From Mycocentrospora acerina (taxonomy: Eukaryota > Ascomycota > Dothideomycetes > Pleosporales), in the NCBI GenBank assembly GCA_022701365.1, contig JAKUHH010000030.1, forward strand, positions 745,107-809,106: DNA of 64,000 bases. Reading direction: 5' to 3'. The notes under the pieces are model-generated. The model was not told the DNA's origin, made no database searches, and saw only the letters and a program-made list of their open reading frames with translations. The position numbers and the translations under genes were made by a program. Of the stretch, positions 9,325 to 19,622 are shown one piece after another (within the stretch, counting starts at the first letter, position 1; every line of letters begins with the position of its first letter).

Positions 9325-11902
9325 ATGAAGTTGGTCGTCTCGTGTTTGGCCTGTGTGCCTGCTTTGACGTCTGCGTAAGAACATCCTTCTACAAAACAAC
9401 GAGGTGGAGTATTTCGCTGACCAAGGCAGCTTCGTAGACTATGGTCACGTCCTTCCGACAAAGTATTCTGTTTCTACGACACCTTCTCTTCCAGATCTTA
9501 GATCCTGGCTTAATAGGACAATAACTTTATCGTCGTCTGCACCATCTTTGATTCTGGATTACGGTAAAGAAGTCGCCGGTTTCCCATACTTTCACATTTT
9601 AGCTCTATCTGGTACTGTCCAAATCGAGGTCAAGTATGCTGAAGAATTCGCTACGCTATCAGAGCCCAATTCTGACGGTCCATGGACTTTTTCAAATGGG
9701 CTATCGAATACATTTCGGGTTGAGACATTTAACATAACAAAGCAAGGATATTTTGAAAGCTTCTTCGTGCAAGGGGGTCAACGGTGGGAGTCTGCACGGT
9801 TACTCACCAATGGCACTGTAACTATCGACGACGTAGGCTTCCGTTCAACGAGCCAACAAAGAACGGAGAGTGAGCTACCGGGACAGCTGAGTACTGACAA
9901 TGAAATGTACAACCGTATATTTGACCTTGGAGGCCGTGTAGTTCAAGTCGCATGTATAGACGCTGGCAATGCGCCCTCAACATGGGAGATAACAAAAGAC
10001 GGAGCGCTTGTTCGTGGTCAGGCAAGTGCGCAATCCGCCCTGGGTATCCGGGCTGCAAACTACACCCTAAGTTTTGATACAAAGATTGTGCGTGGAGGCA
10101 CTGGATGGAGAGTTGGTGCTGCGAAAGTACCACATGGACCATACTTTATCCTGACTTCGAAGTACCCAGCTGGAAACACTTTTGTCAACACAAATCGGAC
10201 ACTCTTACCACCAAACACCTTGATTTTCAATCCTGAATGGAGTCTGGTGAATCAGACTACTTTGCCAGTACTCGAGAACTTGTACTATCCGCTCAACCTG
10301 TCAATTGAAGAAAATCGCTGGTACCATATCACCACATCAATAGAGGAGAAGGGATACAGAGTACAGCTTGATGGAAAGGAGATCGCGTTTATACCCCTAC
10401 CTTCGCCCAGTCTTGATGTGTTGTTTAGTACACCATCTCGATATCAGGGTACTTGGGGATTTGGAGGCTTCCAGGGGCATATTACTTTCTTTAAAGATGT
10501 ATTTGTGACTGCAAGCAACGGAACCGACCTATACTCTAATCCTATGACGGATGAAAATGTACTGGCCGAGTACTCAGTTGCTCCACTAGAACAATCGGTG
10601 TGCCTCGATGGCGCAAAGCGAGATCGACTGGTTTGGATTGGTGATTTTTACCACACAACACGAGTCAATGCACTATCGTCAGCGCGTCCAGATTTCATAC
10701 TTGGCACATTGGACTTCGTTTTTGGCTTCCAAAATCAACAAGGGCCGTACACTGGATTCGTCCCAATAAGTGCGAGCCTTGGTTCTCGGCCACAATACCA
10801 AGACTCACAGTCGAGCTTGTACTCTGGACTCGTAGATTATCAAGATCTACTCCTGGCTGGAATTGGCCAGCATTTCCGATATACAGGAGATGCGAATGCT
10901 ATCAGACCGTATTGGGGACAAATTAAGAAACTTGCCGCTGCTAGGTTGGCCTTTATCGATCCGAATTCGGGGCTCGTTGCAGGAAGTCCTCAAGCCCCAG
11001 TGGTGTTTAGCTTCCTGGGCCCTGCGAATGGAAGTGCAGTTACAGGCGTATTTGCATATGCACTGGAGGGACTCAGTGTACTAGCAAATGCACTTCAAGA
11101 TGAGGAGGCGGCGAGTCTTTATGCACAAACAGCGAGTGGGCTTCGCGCAGCTATAAACACACGCCTCTGGAACGACAAGCTTGGAACATACTCATTATCC
11201 CTTTCATCTCCTGGTAACTTCTCGATAACAGGTATTGCATGGGCAATCCTATCTGGCGCAGCAAACGCGACGCAAGCCGCTTCATCTATCGATAAGCTCG
11301 AGGAACTGCGCTTTGGCGTTGGATACAGAACCGCCTCCAACGACAAGGAATCAGAAGACTACGAAGTTGCTCCTAATCCCTCCGGTTTCCTCCTCGAAGC
11401 GCTTTTCAAGTCTCAGCGCGACTATGGTACGAATAGCACTCCCGCTATTTCGCATCTCTTGAACAATCTGTGGGGTAGTATGGTGAACAACGACCAGTAC
11501 TACTCCGGCGCGAGTTGGGAATACGTAAAACCTGACGGATCTCCAGGTATAGATTTTTACACTAGCCTGGCGCACCCTTGGGGCGCCGGTCCAACATATA
11601 TTTTGCCAGAGTATCTTGCCGGGATTAAGCCGACATCTCCTGGCTATCAGAGATTCACGATCAGTCCCATGATTGGATATCTTGGATTATTGAAAGTAAG
11701 TGGGAGAGTTCCTACACCCCACGGTCCGATTGAGGTGGCCTGGACGGTATCAGGTAAGAATGCGGTAGTCGTTGTCTCAGTACCGGCGGGAACAACAGGC
11801 CAATTACAAGTGCCGAGAGGTGTGAAGCTGGAGGCAAACAGTTCAGTGGATGGATTCGTTGATCTCCCGTGCGGAAAAACTCGGATCGTTTTGATGTTAT
11901 AG
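9325..11902 (+). CDS. Secreted GH78 alpha-L-rhamnosidase-like glycoside hydrolase
   Basis: Two exons (9325-9374 and 9430-11902) give an 840-residue protein. The first ATG begins a 17-residue hydrophobic signal peptide (MKLVVSCLACVPALTSA). A 55-bp intron with donor GTAAGA, branch GCTGAC and acceptor GGCAG then joins it in phase to F-V-D-Y-G-H-V. Without splicing the signal peptide runs into a TAA. The mature chain shows the N-terminal block L-I-L-D-Y-G-K-E-V-A-G, jelly-roll domains (including a lectin-like segment around 210-340), and the (alpha/alpha)6 catalytic region with D-G-A-K-R-D-R-L-V-W-I-G-D near residue 425. The C-terminal beta domain includes A-H-P-W-G-A-G-P-T. Such enzymes remove terminal L-rhamnose from pectin side chains and plant glycosides outside the cell. 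The motif differs from the textbook D-C-x-x-R-D-E-R by lacking the Glu after R-D, so activity should not be assumed. Many N-x-S/T sequons fit secretion. Confidence 0.87.
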
Positions 11903-12750
11903 CAATCTCTCCAGTATTGAAACCTGTACATGGATACGGAGCCTAAGCACTTAGAGTTGAATATATTTTGAAGAAGACTTTCTCTCGAATCTTGGAGAAG
12001 TTTGCGTCAATGAGTCTTACGGACCATCAATTTGTAATTAACGTGACTAAACTTCTTTAAAATAAATTACAGGTGATGCACAATCTATTGGAGGGTGGAC
12101 TTGTTTAGGAGTTTCGATTGTCCATCTCGACGAACTTAGATGGGCAAAACATAATCAAGTCTAAGTCGTGTTGGTGAGCCTTAGGAGGCGCGACAGGCAG
12201 AGGCGATCCTAAGCACGGGGCGTTATTTGACCTTCCACCGACCAGCTCACGTCCTCACACCGACAACATCGCACTATTGATATCGCTCGCGTCCCCTGAC
12301 TGAAAGCTTTTTGGATGACACTCTTTCCACACCCTGGCGGATCCTGACCGCTTGGACGGCTCCGAGTAAGACACGCCCTTCACCACAACATTTCCTTTCC
12401 AATTGTAGTCGGTTCAGGCACCGAGTCTCGCAGGCTGCAAAAATGGTTGATGTAGAGGCCAATATATTCCTCTCGTGGATTAGCCGAGACCAGGTTCAAG
12501 GAACTCTACGCGCATCGTCTGGACAGCCTTTGTTATTGCAATTTCCATAGCAAGACAAGGCGCGTTGTCTCGGAAGGATATTGGCCTTATGCGTGCATCA
12601 ACGCGTTTCGGAATCGCTCCTATCGTCAACGCTTGGGCTTGGTGCCTACAGCTTGATTTGCTGCAGCCTGACTGAGCGCAATTTTCAACAACTATTCGCG
12701 AATACACATCTTTAAGGTCCGACAAAGTCAGGACACTAACGGCAATCAGA
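11903..12750. other. Intergenic, no gene seen
   Basis: About 850 bp between two plus-strand genes. The only open frames are 62-81 codons, overlapping on both strands and without family features. It should contain the rhamnosidase 3' end and the promoter of the next gene. Confidence 0.5.
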
Positions 12751-14598
12751 ATGGATCCCTTTCGGTATCGCGAGGCGTATGCGGCGATGCTACATGCAAC
12801 TCAACTCATTGAGGAAAAATTGAATCGGAACATTGACTTGGACGAAGAAACTCCTGGACAAAATCCTGAAGCACAGGCTGTTTTGCAAGTTCATGACCCA
12901 GATAGTATGGACTGGACACCTACCGAATCCATAGCCCCCCCTCCCGACTGTGGGCCTCCGCCTACTTTATCCAAAAAATTGCGCCATCTTTTACCTGGTG
13001 GCGGTGAAGGCGAATATCAGGCTCTTGATCGTGGCGAGGACGCTGTGCTTCTTCATAAGCGCAAAGAGGGTGCCATTATGAATGAGTGCATAGATAAACT
13101 AGTCCGCGACCTTCCAGATATTTTGAGTTATGACAACTCAGCGTCTTTCACTCCATCGACTATCGAAGTACCAAAAGATTTTGGTCTGCAGCTGTCAATC
13201 TCAATCAATCACCACCTAGCCCAAGTGGCAGATCGTAAGGCGCTTGACAAGTATCGAAGACTGTTGGGTCATCGTAAGGATGCTTCAAAACGGAAGGCTG
13301 TCAAGTTAGGCTTTGATCCCATTGAGCTCATCAAGAAACAAGCTGTCGCTTTTGCTGAGAATGTTGTTACACGTGTCTGCACACTTGACAATGATATCCA
13401 CCCGATCTTTCGTTTGGAGAATTGGCATGGCTGTCCCGACGACATATACGAGGTATTGAAGCCTGGGATGCGACTTGCAACTTTGTTTTTGACTTCTCAA
13501 GCCACCGCTCACTTCTGGCATACACTGGGTTTTGGCAAACGGGAAGCGTGCAAGAAGACTTCAGAAGCATATGGTCAACCATGTTTCCGTATCCGGGAAG
13601 ATGTGCCTTGGTCAGAAGATCGCCATGCTACATTCAAACAGTTTTTGGAGAAACAGCTAGATTCCGTTCATTTCTTCTTCCATCGAAACCCGCTGCCACC
13701 AGAGACGGCGTATGCGTCGATGGCCTTGGTAAAAGACTTCAAAAATGGTCTAATACGGAAGATTGATCACAAATGTCATACGAGCCGTATCTGTCTGCAC
13801 TCAGATTTCTATACTACGGCCAAAAAACTCAGTATACTACAATATCGAGAGCCGGCTATGGTACTGCGTTTCAACTTGTTTCTTGGGATCTGTCTTAGTC
13901 ATGAAGTCGCTCACTTCTGCGAGGTCTCTGGTCCTCACCATGAACATCCCTTATTGTCAGAACCCGAAGTCTTTTTCGGCGACAACATGTGGACTGAGAG
14001 CGGTATTGCGTTCGAAACGAAGGTCTTTGGCGGGCGCATACATCCGCTTTCCAGCAGAATTGATTGCAGTCACGGAATAGCTTGTATCGACTACCCACTA
14101 AAAGAGCTCTACGACAAGGATGACAACATTCTGTACGCTTTACCCATGGACTATGTCCTCAAGCTCCAGCAAAAGGAGACATGGCAGCAGGATTTTGCCG
14201 AAGCTGGGCCCGACGTATTCTTCGTCCCGCGAACAGGCGGTCGATCAGTCGAAATCAATGGCACAAATTTGATGATATGGGAAGACGAGAATGACGCGGA
14301 TATATCGGACCACATCGACGGCAAGGAGACGCAATGGAAGCGTATGGACGACGGATCGATATCTAAGAATCCGAACTCTAACAATCGCAAACCGCAACGA
14401 CAGGCGGTTGTCCAACGCTGGACGCCGTACGGTAATAAGAAGAAGAACATTGCCGAAAGGGTGTCATGTGTTTCGAAAACAGTTGTCAAGGACGCAACTG
14501 ATTGCAGTAATGGAGAGCTGGAGGCAGACGTTGCGGAGTCAGAGCCATCAGAGGATAACGCAGGGGGCAAAACTGGGTCAGATCAAGACATGATCTAA
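12751..14598 (+). CDS. Uncharacterised fungal protein with HExxH...E metallopeptidase signature
   Basis: A 615-residue intronless protein of unknown function. The first ATG is used. The centre holds G-I-C-L-S-H-E-V-A-H-F-C-E, a zincin HExxH motif at residues 384-388. It is preceded by an amphipathic hydrophobic helix and followed 28 residues later by M-W-T-E-S-G-I-A-F-E-T-K-V-F-G-G. There Glu416 is well placed as a third zinc ligand, in the gluzincin manner. From general knowledge, ascomycete genomes hold hypothetical proteins with a similar HExxH plus E-x-G-x-A-x-E-x-x-x-F-G arrangement. No signal peptide or membrane segment is seen, so an intracellular location is likely. The N-terminal third is acidic and Pro-rich, and the last 120 residues are polar and probably disordered with basic patches. 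Substrate and pathway are unknown; peptidase activity is inferred from the motif alone. Confidence 0.7.
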   Translation: MDPFRYREAYAAMLHATQLIEEKLNRNIDLDEETPGQNPEAQAVLQVHDPDSMDWTPTESIAPPPDCGPPPTLSKKLRHLLPGGGEGEYQALDRGEDAVLLHKRKEGAIMNECIDKLVRDLPDILSYDNSASFTPSTIEVPKDFGLQLSISINHHLAQVADRKALDKYRRLLGHRKDASKRKAVKLGFDPIELIKKQAVAFAENVVTRVCTLDNDIHPIFRLENWHGCPDDIYEVLKPGMRLATLFLTSQATAHFWHTLGFGKREACKKTSEAYGQPCFRIREDVPWSEDRHATFKQFLEKQLDSVHFFFHRNPLPPETAYASMALVKDFKNGLIRKIDHKCHTSRICLHSDFYTTAKKLSILQYREPAMVLRFNLFLGICLSHEVAHFCEVSGPHHEHPLLSEPEVFFGDNMWTESGIAFETKVFGGRIHPLSSRIDCSHGIACIDYPLKELYDKDDNILYALPMDYVLKLQQKETWQQDFAEAGPDVFFVPRTGGRSVEINGTNLMIWEDENDADISDHIDGKETQWKRMDDGSISKNPNSNNRKPQRQAVVQRWTPYGNKKKNIAERVSCVSKTVVKDATDCSNGELEADVAESEPSEDNAGGKTGSDQDMI

Positions 14599-15139
14599 GA
14601 AGAAACACGCATGGAGAGAGATGATAAGGGCAAGAAAGAAGGCATAGGGATCTCAGTATCTGCATCTAGCATGGCGTTTGGATACCATTTGTGTAAATGA
14701 CGCTGTATGTCTCATTCATGTTTGCATAGCGAGGAGTATCGTGTTTTGGAAGAAAACGGGATGCGAAGAGGACTATTATGATCGGCCTAAAGTAACATGC
14801 CATCATCATACCCTTAGGACTTTGTTAATCAATATTCACGTTTGATAGCTTTCAATGACAAAGCACTCCTCAGAGCAGGAAAGTATTAAAATTGCTGCTG
14901 GCTCTGATATATAAACTCAGGAAGTTAAAAACTTAAGCATGTTGACATAACTAGAAAGACTCTTTCATTCAGTCAGAAGTGCGCTTTTTAAAGCAAGCAC
15001 GAACTTGAGAGCAACATATCCAATTAGTCTAGCGCGACGCGTGCTCACCTGCCCGCAACTACCCCGCAATCCAGAGCTCCCATTGTCTCTAGCTACAGCT
15101 CCCACACCTCTCTCTAGCAACCACCATCTCACAGCAAAC
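14599..15139. other. Intergenic, DPP3 promoter
   Basis: About 540 bp, AT-rich in its left part (around 14,760-14,950). The region just before the DPP3 ATG keeps the DPP3 frame open from TTG at 15005 without an ATG, so no longer start is available. No other gene is seen. Confidence 0.5.
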
Positions 15140-17439
15140 ATGTCTGCAAGTATAGAATCAGAAACCATCAAGCAATACCTCGCCGACAGCCCTCCCAGTG
15201 TCGTCCCACTCGTTATCAAGCCGCATTTCGAGGCGCTGGCGCACAAAGAGAAGCTCTATGCCCATCATATCTCAATGTTAGGCATACAAGGCCCATATGA
15301 TAGTACAATTTGCTTACAAATATATAGAGCTTGCTTTGCAGGAACTCGTATCGTGCTGCGCCAGATCTCTCCCGAGTCCGAGCCCATCTACGACTTTATA
15401 ATCGCACTGCATAAACACAGCAAGGGTGACTACACTGCTCTTGCCAAAGAGGCAGGTCTATCAAAAGATGAGATTGATGCGTACCTCAACTATGCCGCAC
15501 AGTTCCTGGGTAACCTGGGCAACTACAAGTCTTTTGGTGACTCCAAGTTTATACCACGTCTCGAGCCCAGACAGCTGAAGGCGCTGGCCACCGTGTCAAA
15601 GGACGCACTTGCAGAGTATGGGAAGTTCAAAGATGCGATATATGCGGGCGACGACGTGGCAAAACTCCATCTAGGATATCCAAGTGCCGGCCACGTATCG
15701 ACGTACTATCCTGACAGCCCCGACATCTCCAAGGAGGAGATTGCGAGCGTGAGTGACTTCCTTGAAGGAAAGGGGCTGCTGCCTGAGAATACTAGGATCA
15801 GAAAGACGAGCGAAGGCTTTGAGGTTCTGATTGCATCGGCATTGGACAACCCATCTGCAGACGAAAGGGATCTGAAAGAGAGCGAGTGGACGCTCGACGA
15901 TGGCAAGAAGGTCAAGTTAGTCTTCGGCGACTACACAAAGGAGATGGAGACTATTTCGTATCACACAAATGAAGCAAAGAAGTACGCCGCAAATGATAAT
16001 GAGATAAAGATGATGGAGGAATACACGAAGAGTTTCAGAACCGGCTCGCTGGAGGCCTTCAAGGAGAGTCAGATAGCCTGGATCAAGGACAAGGGACCGC
16101 AGGTCGAGTCGGATATTGGTTTTATTGAGGTATTGTAGCTCGAAAGCTGGGCTAGTCGTGTAAACTGACAAGTGCAGACTTACCGCGACCCTCACGGTAT
16201 CCGAGGCGAGTGGGAAGGCTTTGTTGCCATGGTAAACAAGGAGCGTACAAGAGCCTTTGGCAAGCTTGTGGAAACGGCGCCTCAGTACATTCCACTTTTG
16301 CCATGGGACAAAGCGTTTGAGAAAGATACGTTCCTCAGTCCGGACTTTACCTCTTTGGAAGTGCTTACATTTGCTGGCAGTGGGTAAGTGCTTGATGTGC
16401 ATCTGATCTAGTCGTCAAATTTTATTGATGAGCTGGCCATTAGTCTTGGTCTGTGTTAATGCGTTACAGGATCCCTGCCGGTATCAACATTCCCAATTAC
16501 GACGACATCCGCCAGAATGTTGGCTTCAAAAACGTCTCCTTGGGCAACATTCTCTCCGCCAAAGCTCCCAACGAACAGATTCCATTTATCAAAGATGGCG
16601 ACCTCGCAACTTACCAGAAGTACCGCGACCCCGCTTTCGAAGTCCAGGTCGGTCTGCACGAGCTTCTCGGTCACGGTTGCGGCAAGCTCCTCCAAGAAAC
16701 TGCGCCAGGTGTGTTCAACTTTGACAATGAAAACCCTCCCATTTCTCCCATCACTCATCGCCCGATAACGACATGGTACAAGCCAGGTCAAACGTGGGGC
16801 TCAGTGTTTGGTGCCTTTGCGGCGTCATACGAAGAATGCCGGGCTGAATGCGTTGCCATGGCACTCTCCTGCGAGTTCCCTATCCTTCAGCTCTTTGGGT
16901 TTGGTGATGGCAAAGTAGACATTAACAGCGAAGCTGGCGACGTCTTGTATACTGCATACCTGCAGATGGCGCGTGCTGGGATCGCAGCTCTCGAGTTCTG
17001 GGACCCAAAGAGCAGGAAATGGGGTCAAGCGCACATGCAAGCGCGCTTCTCAATTCTGCGCACGTTTCTCAATGCAGGTGTTGAGTTCTGCCAGCTTGAG
17101 TGGGAAAAGGATGACTTGTCTGACCTCACGATTCGTCTTGAGCGTGATCGGATCCTGGATCTGGGACGGCCGGCGGTGGACGACTATCTGCAAAAGTTGC
17201 ACATTTACAAGAGCACTGCGGATTTCAAAGCGGCGAAGAAGTTGTACGACGATGTGACGGATGTGGAGCCGTTTTACGAGAACCTTGTTCGGCCAGCGGT
17301 GCTGAAGAAGAAGACGCCGAGAAAGGTGTTTGTGCAGGCGAATACGGTGGAGAGGGAGGGAGGTGAGGTTGAGTTGGTCGAGTATGAAGCGACGGCCAAG
17401 GGAATGATTGAGAGTTATGTAGATAGGGAGTACATATAG
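15140..17439 (+). CDS. DPP3: Dipeptidyl peptidase III (M49 metallopeptidase)
   Basis: Four exons (15140-15276, 15328-16129, 16178-16383 and 16470-17439) give a 704-residue protein, close to the usual 700-710. DPP III is a cytosolic zinc exopeptidase that removes dipeptides from the N-termini of short peptides. The diagnostic M49 motif H-E-L-L-G-H is at 445-450, followed by the second zinc motif E-E-C-R-A-E about 55 residues later. The early conserved block around F-A-G-T-R-I-V-L-R-Q is only restored if a 51-bp intron (15277-15327) is removed. That intron has no stop and a length divisible by three, so an unspliced model would carry 17 extra residues. The other introns are 48 and 86 bp. It lies downstream of the HExxH gene on the same strand and convergent with PPG1. 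Confidence 0.95.
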
Positions 17440-17541
17440 ATTTATATATATAAATATATGTGTGTGTATGTATTTGAGTATATAATTGAGGTGAAATGAA
17501 AAGGAAATGATTAAAGACTATCAAGAGGTTTATAACTGTAA

Positions 17542-17576
17542 AAGAAGAAGAAGAAGAAGAAGAAGAAGAAGAAGAA
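17542..17576. repeat. (AAG)11 microsatellite
   Basis: A perfect AAG trinucleotide array about 100 bp past the DPP3 stop, in the intergenic gap between two convergent genes. Confidence 0.95.
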
Positions 17577-17604
17577 TATATTTCCTATAATCAAACCAAC
17601 ACCA

Positions 17605-17690
17605 TCTATTCATTCATCCGTTCACCCAATCATCCATTCATTCGCACAATTATCGAATCATCCATTTATTCGCTCACTCATTCATTCACC
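17605..17690. repeat. Degenerate CATTCATTC-type tandem tract
   Basis: Repeated CATTCATTC, CATCCATTC and related units with point differences over about 85 bp, in the DPP3-PPG1 convergent gap. It is a diverged simple-sequence tract. Confidence 0.7.
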
Positions 17691-17785
17691 CCACCCACAT
17701 ACAAAGGGGCATCATTTATAGTACAACAAGTCATGCATTCATCCCTGGGTATTCATATTCCTCCTTCTCTCGTGAGAATAGCATG

Positions 17786-17788
<3 letters not shown>

Positions 17789-17833
<45 letters not shown>
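17789..17833. repeat. (CT)22 microsatellite
   Basis: A perfect CT dinucleotide array of about 45 bp between the convergent 3' ends of DPP3 and PPG1. Confidence 0.95.
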
Positions 17834-17836
<3 letters not shown>

Positions 17837-17975
17837 GTTCCTTGTTCCCTTCTCTCCTTCTTCTGTTATCCTTGTAAACACGTCTTGTATATCTACCAAC
17901 TCATGATTTCCTCCATCATCATCATCGTCGTTGTCATTGTCGTTTTCGTAATCATCATTGCACCTTTTGTCTCGA

Positions 17976-19622
17976 CTACAAAAAGTACTCTCCCCTCCCG
18001 CCCCTCCCAGCCGGTACAGCGCGCCTGTGATCGGGGACGGCGCTAAAGATTTGAAACTCTTGCTTCAAGTCTTCGCCGAGATTCATAATGGAAGCAACGT
18101 TTCCGCAGCGGTAACAGTAATTGGGGGCAGACCAGACGGTTACCACGTCCTTGTTTTTAAAATGGTACTAATTGTACTTGTTAGCGTACAGGTTGTATGT
18201 GGAAAAAAGAAAAAAGAAAACAAACCTTGTAGCCCTCGTTGACGAGCTGATGTGCACGGGCAATGAGCTGCAGACCGTTTACGTGATTGAACTGGCAAAA
18301 GAGTGTCGTGTTAGTTTTGTGCGCACTGCAAGTCTTGTTGACAAGGTATGAAAAGATGAATACGCACCTCTGAAGACACCTTGTCCCCAAATAGCCATCC
18401 TGCGCCTCGAGGCGATACGGCCCATGTATCGACTTCCTCGGGGTCACTCCAGACAAGATCGCAAAAGGCGCCCTCGTGGGGGATTTCTTGGGCGCGGGCA
18501 ACGACGCGGATTTGGTCTAGTGTGCGGATTTCTGGGCTTAGGCCTCCGTGTACGCAAAGAACTTTGCCGTCTACAATGGCAGCGAGGGCGAGGAAGTCGA
18601 AGACTTGGCAGCAGGCTTTCCAGACGGAGGCGTTGCCGTACTTTGTCTGGCATTCCTCGTAGAAGCCGTAGACTTGGGTGATTTGTCTTGATTCGTGATT
18701 TCCGCGGACAAGGGTTACACGGTCGGGAAATCTGGGGACTGTTAGTGTTTGGGGGTGGGTGTGTGGCGGGAGCCAGGTCTGCCTACTTTGCTTTGAGGCA
18801 CATGAGCAGGGTAAAAGTCTCGAGACTAAAGTAGCCTCGATCGACAAAGTCACCGAGGAATATAAAGTTTTGCTGGCCGTTGCCAACGACCGTGTTGCGC
18901 GTGGAGCCAGCATCTGATGTGGAACCAAAACTGCGCCTGTCGTGGACGCTTCTGCTTCGACCGCGCTCTTCCTCCTCTTCGTCGTCACCTTCGTCGTCGC
19001 CGTCTGGGGGGCTGGATGGGCCGATGTAGTTTGGATCGCGTTGGAAGCGCCTCTTCATCTTGCGCTTGACTTTTGGGTCTGTGATGCTTGTGGGGGGTTC
19101 GAGATCTGCGGGGTTGATCTTGTTGGGAAGGGCGACTGGGGGGCTGAGGGGGGCGGTGGGAGCATCGCTGGGCATTCCTCCGGCGACGCGGAACAGCTCG
19201 AGCAGGTCGTAGAATTGGCCGTGGATGTCGCCGCAGACAGTGACGGGGGTGCGGACGGGCTGGATGTTTGATTCTGGGGGCAGCGAGTCAGGAAGTGCAT
19301 CTCCAACAGAATCATGGTTGGCGCAGCCATGTTGATTGAGAGGGGGGTGCAGGCAGGAGGTTGCTGCCAGAGCTGCCTGCCCCCGCCCGCCCCGCTCCCC
19401 GCACGCTGGACGCTGGACGCTGGAGGGCCGACGTTAGGTGGTGGGTGCCGGTCAGAAAAACTCACCCTCCATCAGACACTCCTTGACAATCTCACACAGC
19501 CTCTTCATGTCGGCCTCGGGCAGATACTTGCACTGCTTTGCCTGTTCCAGCCACTCGTCGGGGCCGGCGCCCTTGGCCAGGCGCGCGGCCCCAGGCTGGG
19601 GGACATCGCTGTCTTTGGGCAT
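17976..19622 (-). CDS. PPG1: PP2A-like Ser/Thr protein phosphatase PPG1
   Basis: Five exons on the minus strand (19622-19466, 19273-18787, 18731-18368, 18291-18226 and 18167-17976) join in phase to 421 residues. All metal-binding motifs of the PPP superfamily are present: G-D-I-H-G (67-71), G-D-F-V-D-R-G (193-199), R-G-N-H-E and H-G-G-L-S-P. The chain ends in Y-F-L, the carboxymethylated tail of PP2A-like catalytic subunits, and the sequence is closest to the PPG1 subgroup. In yeast PPG1 acts in glycogen accumulation and as a STRIPAK-like phosphatase with Far proteins, which is the probable role here. Oddly, about 100 residues (about 87-186) rich in Pro, Asp/Glu and Arg/Ser are inserted between L-F-R-V-A-G-G and N-F-I-F-L-G-D, where relatives have only a few. 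The gene is head-to-head with UPF3. Confidence 0.93.

Noticed and set aside
4972..11902. A secondary-metabolite cluster around the AKT2-like gene
   Set aside because: No polyketide synthase, NRPS, P450, transporter or pathway regulator is present within reach.
15005..15139. N-terminal extension of DPP3 resembling a mitochondrial presequence
   Set aside because: The extension begins at TTG. The first ATG in frame is 15140, which fits the usual DPP III length.
12751..17439. A peptidase gene cluster (HExxH protein plus DPP III)
   Set aside because: The two genes are merely neighbours on one strand with a separate promoter gap. No shared regulation or partner is visible.
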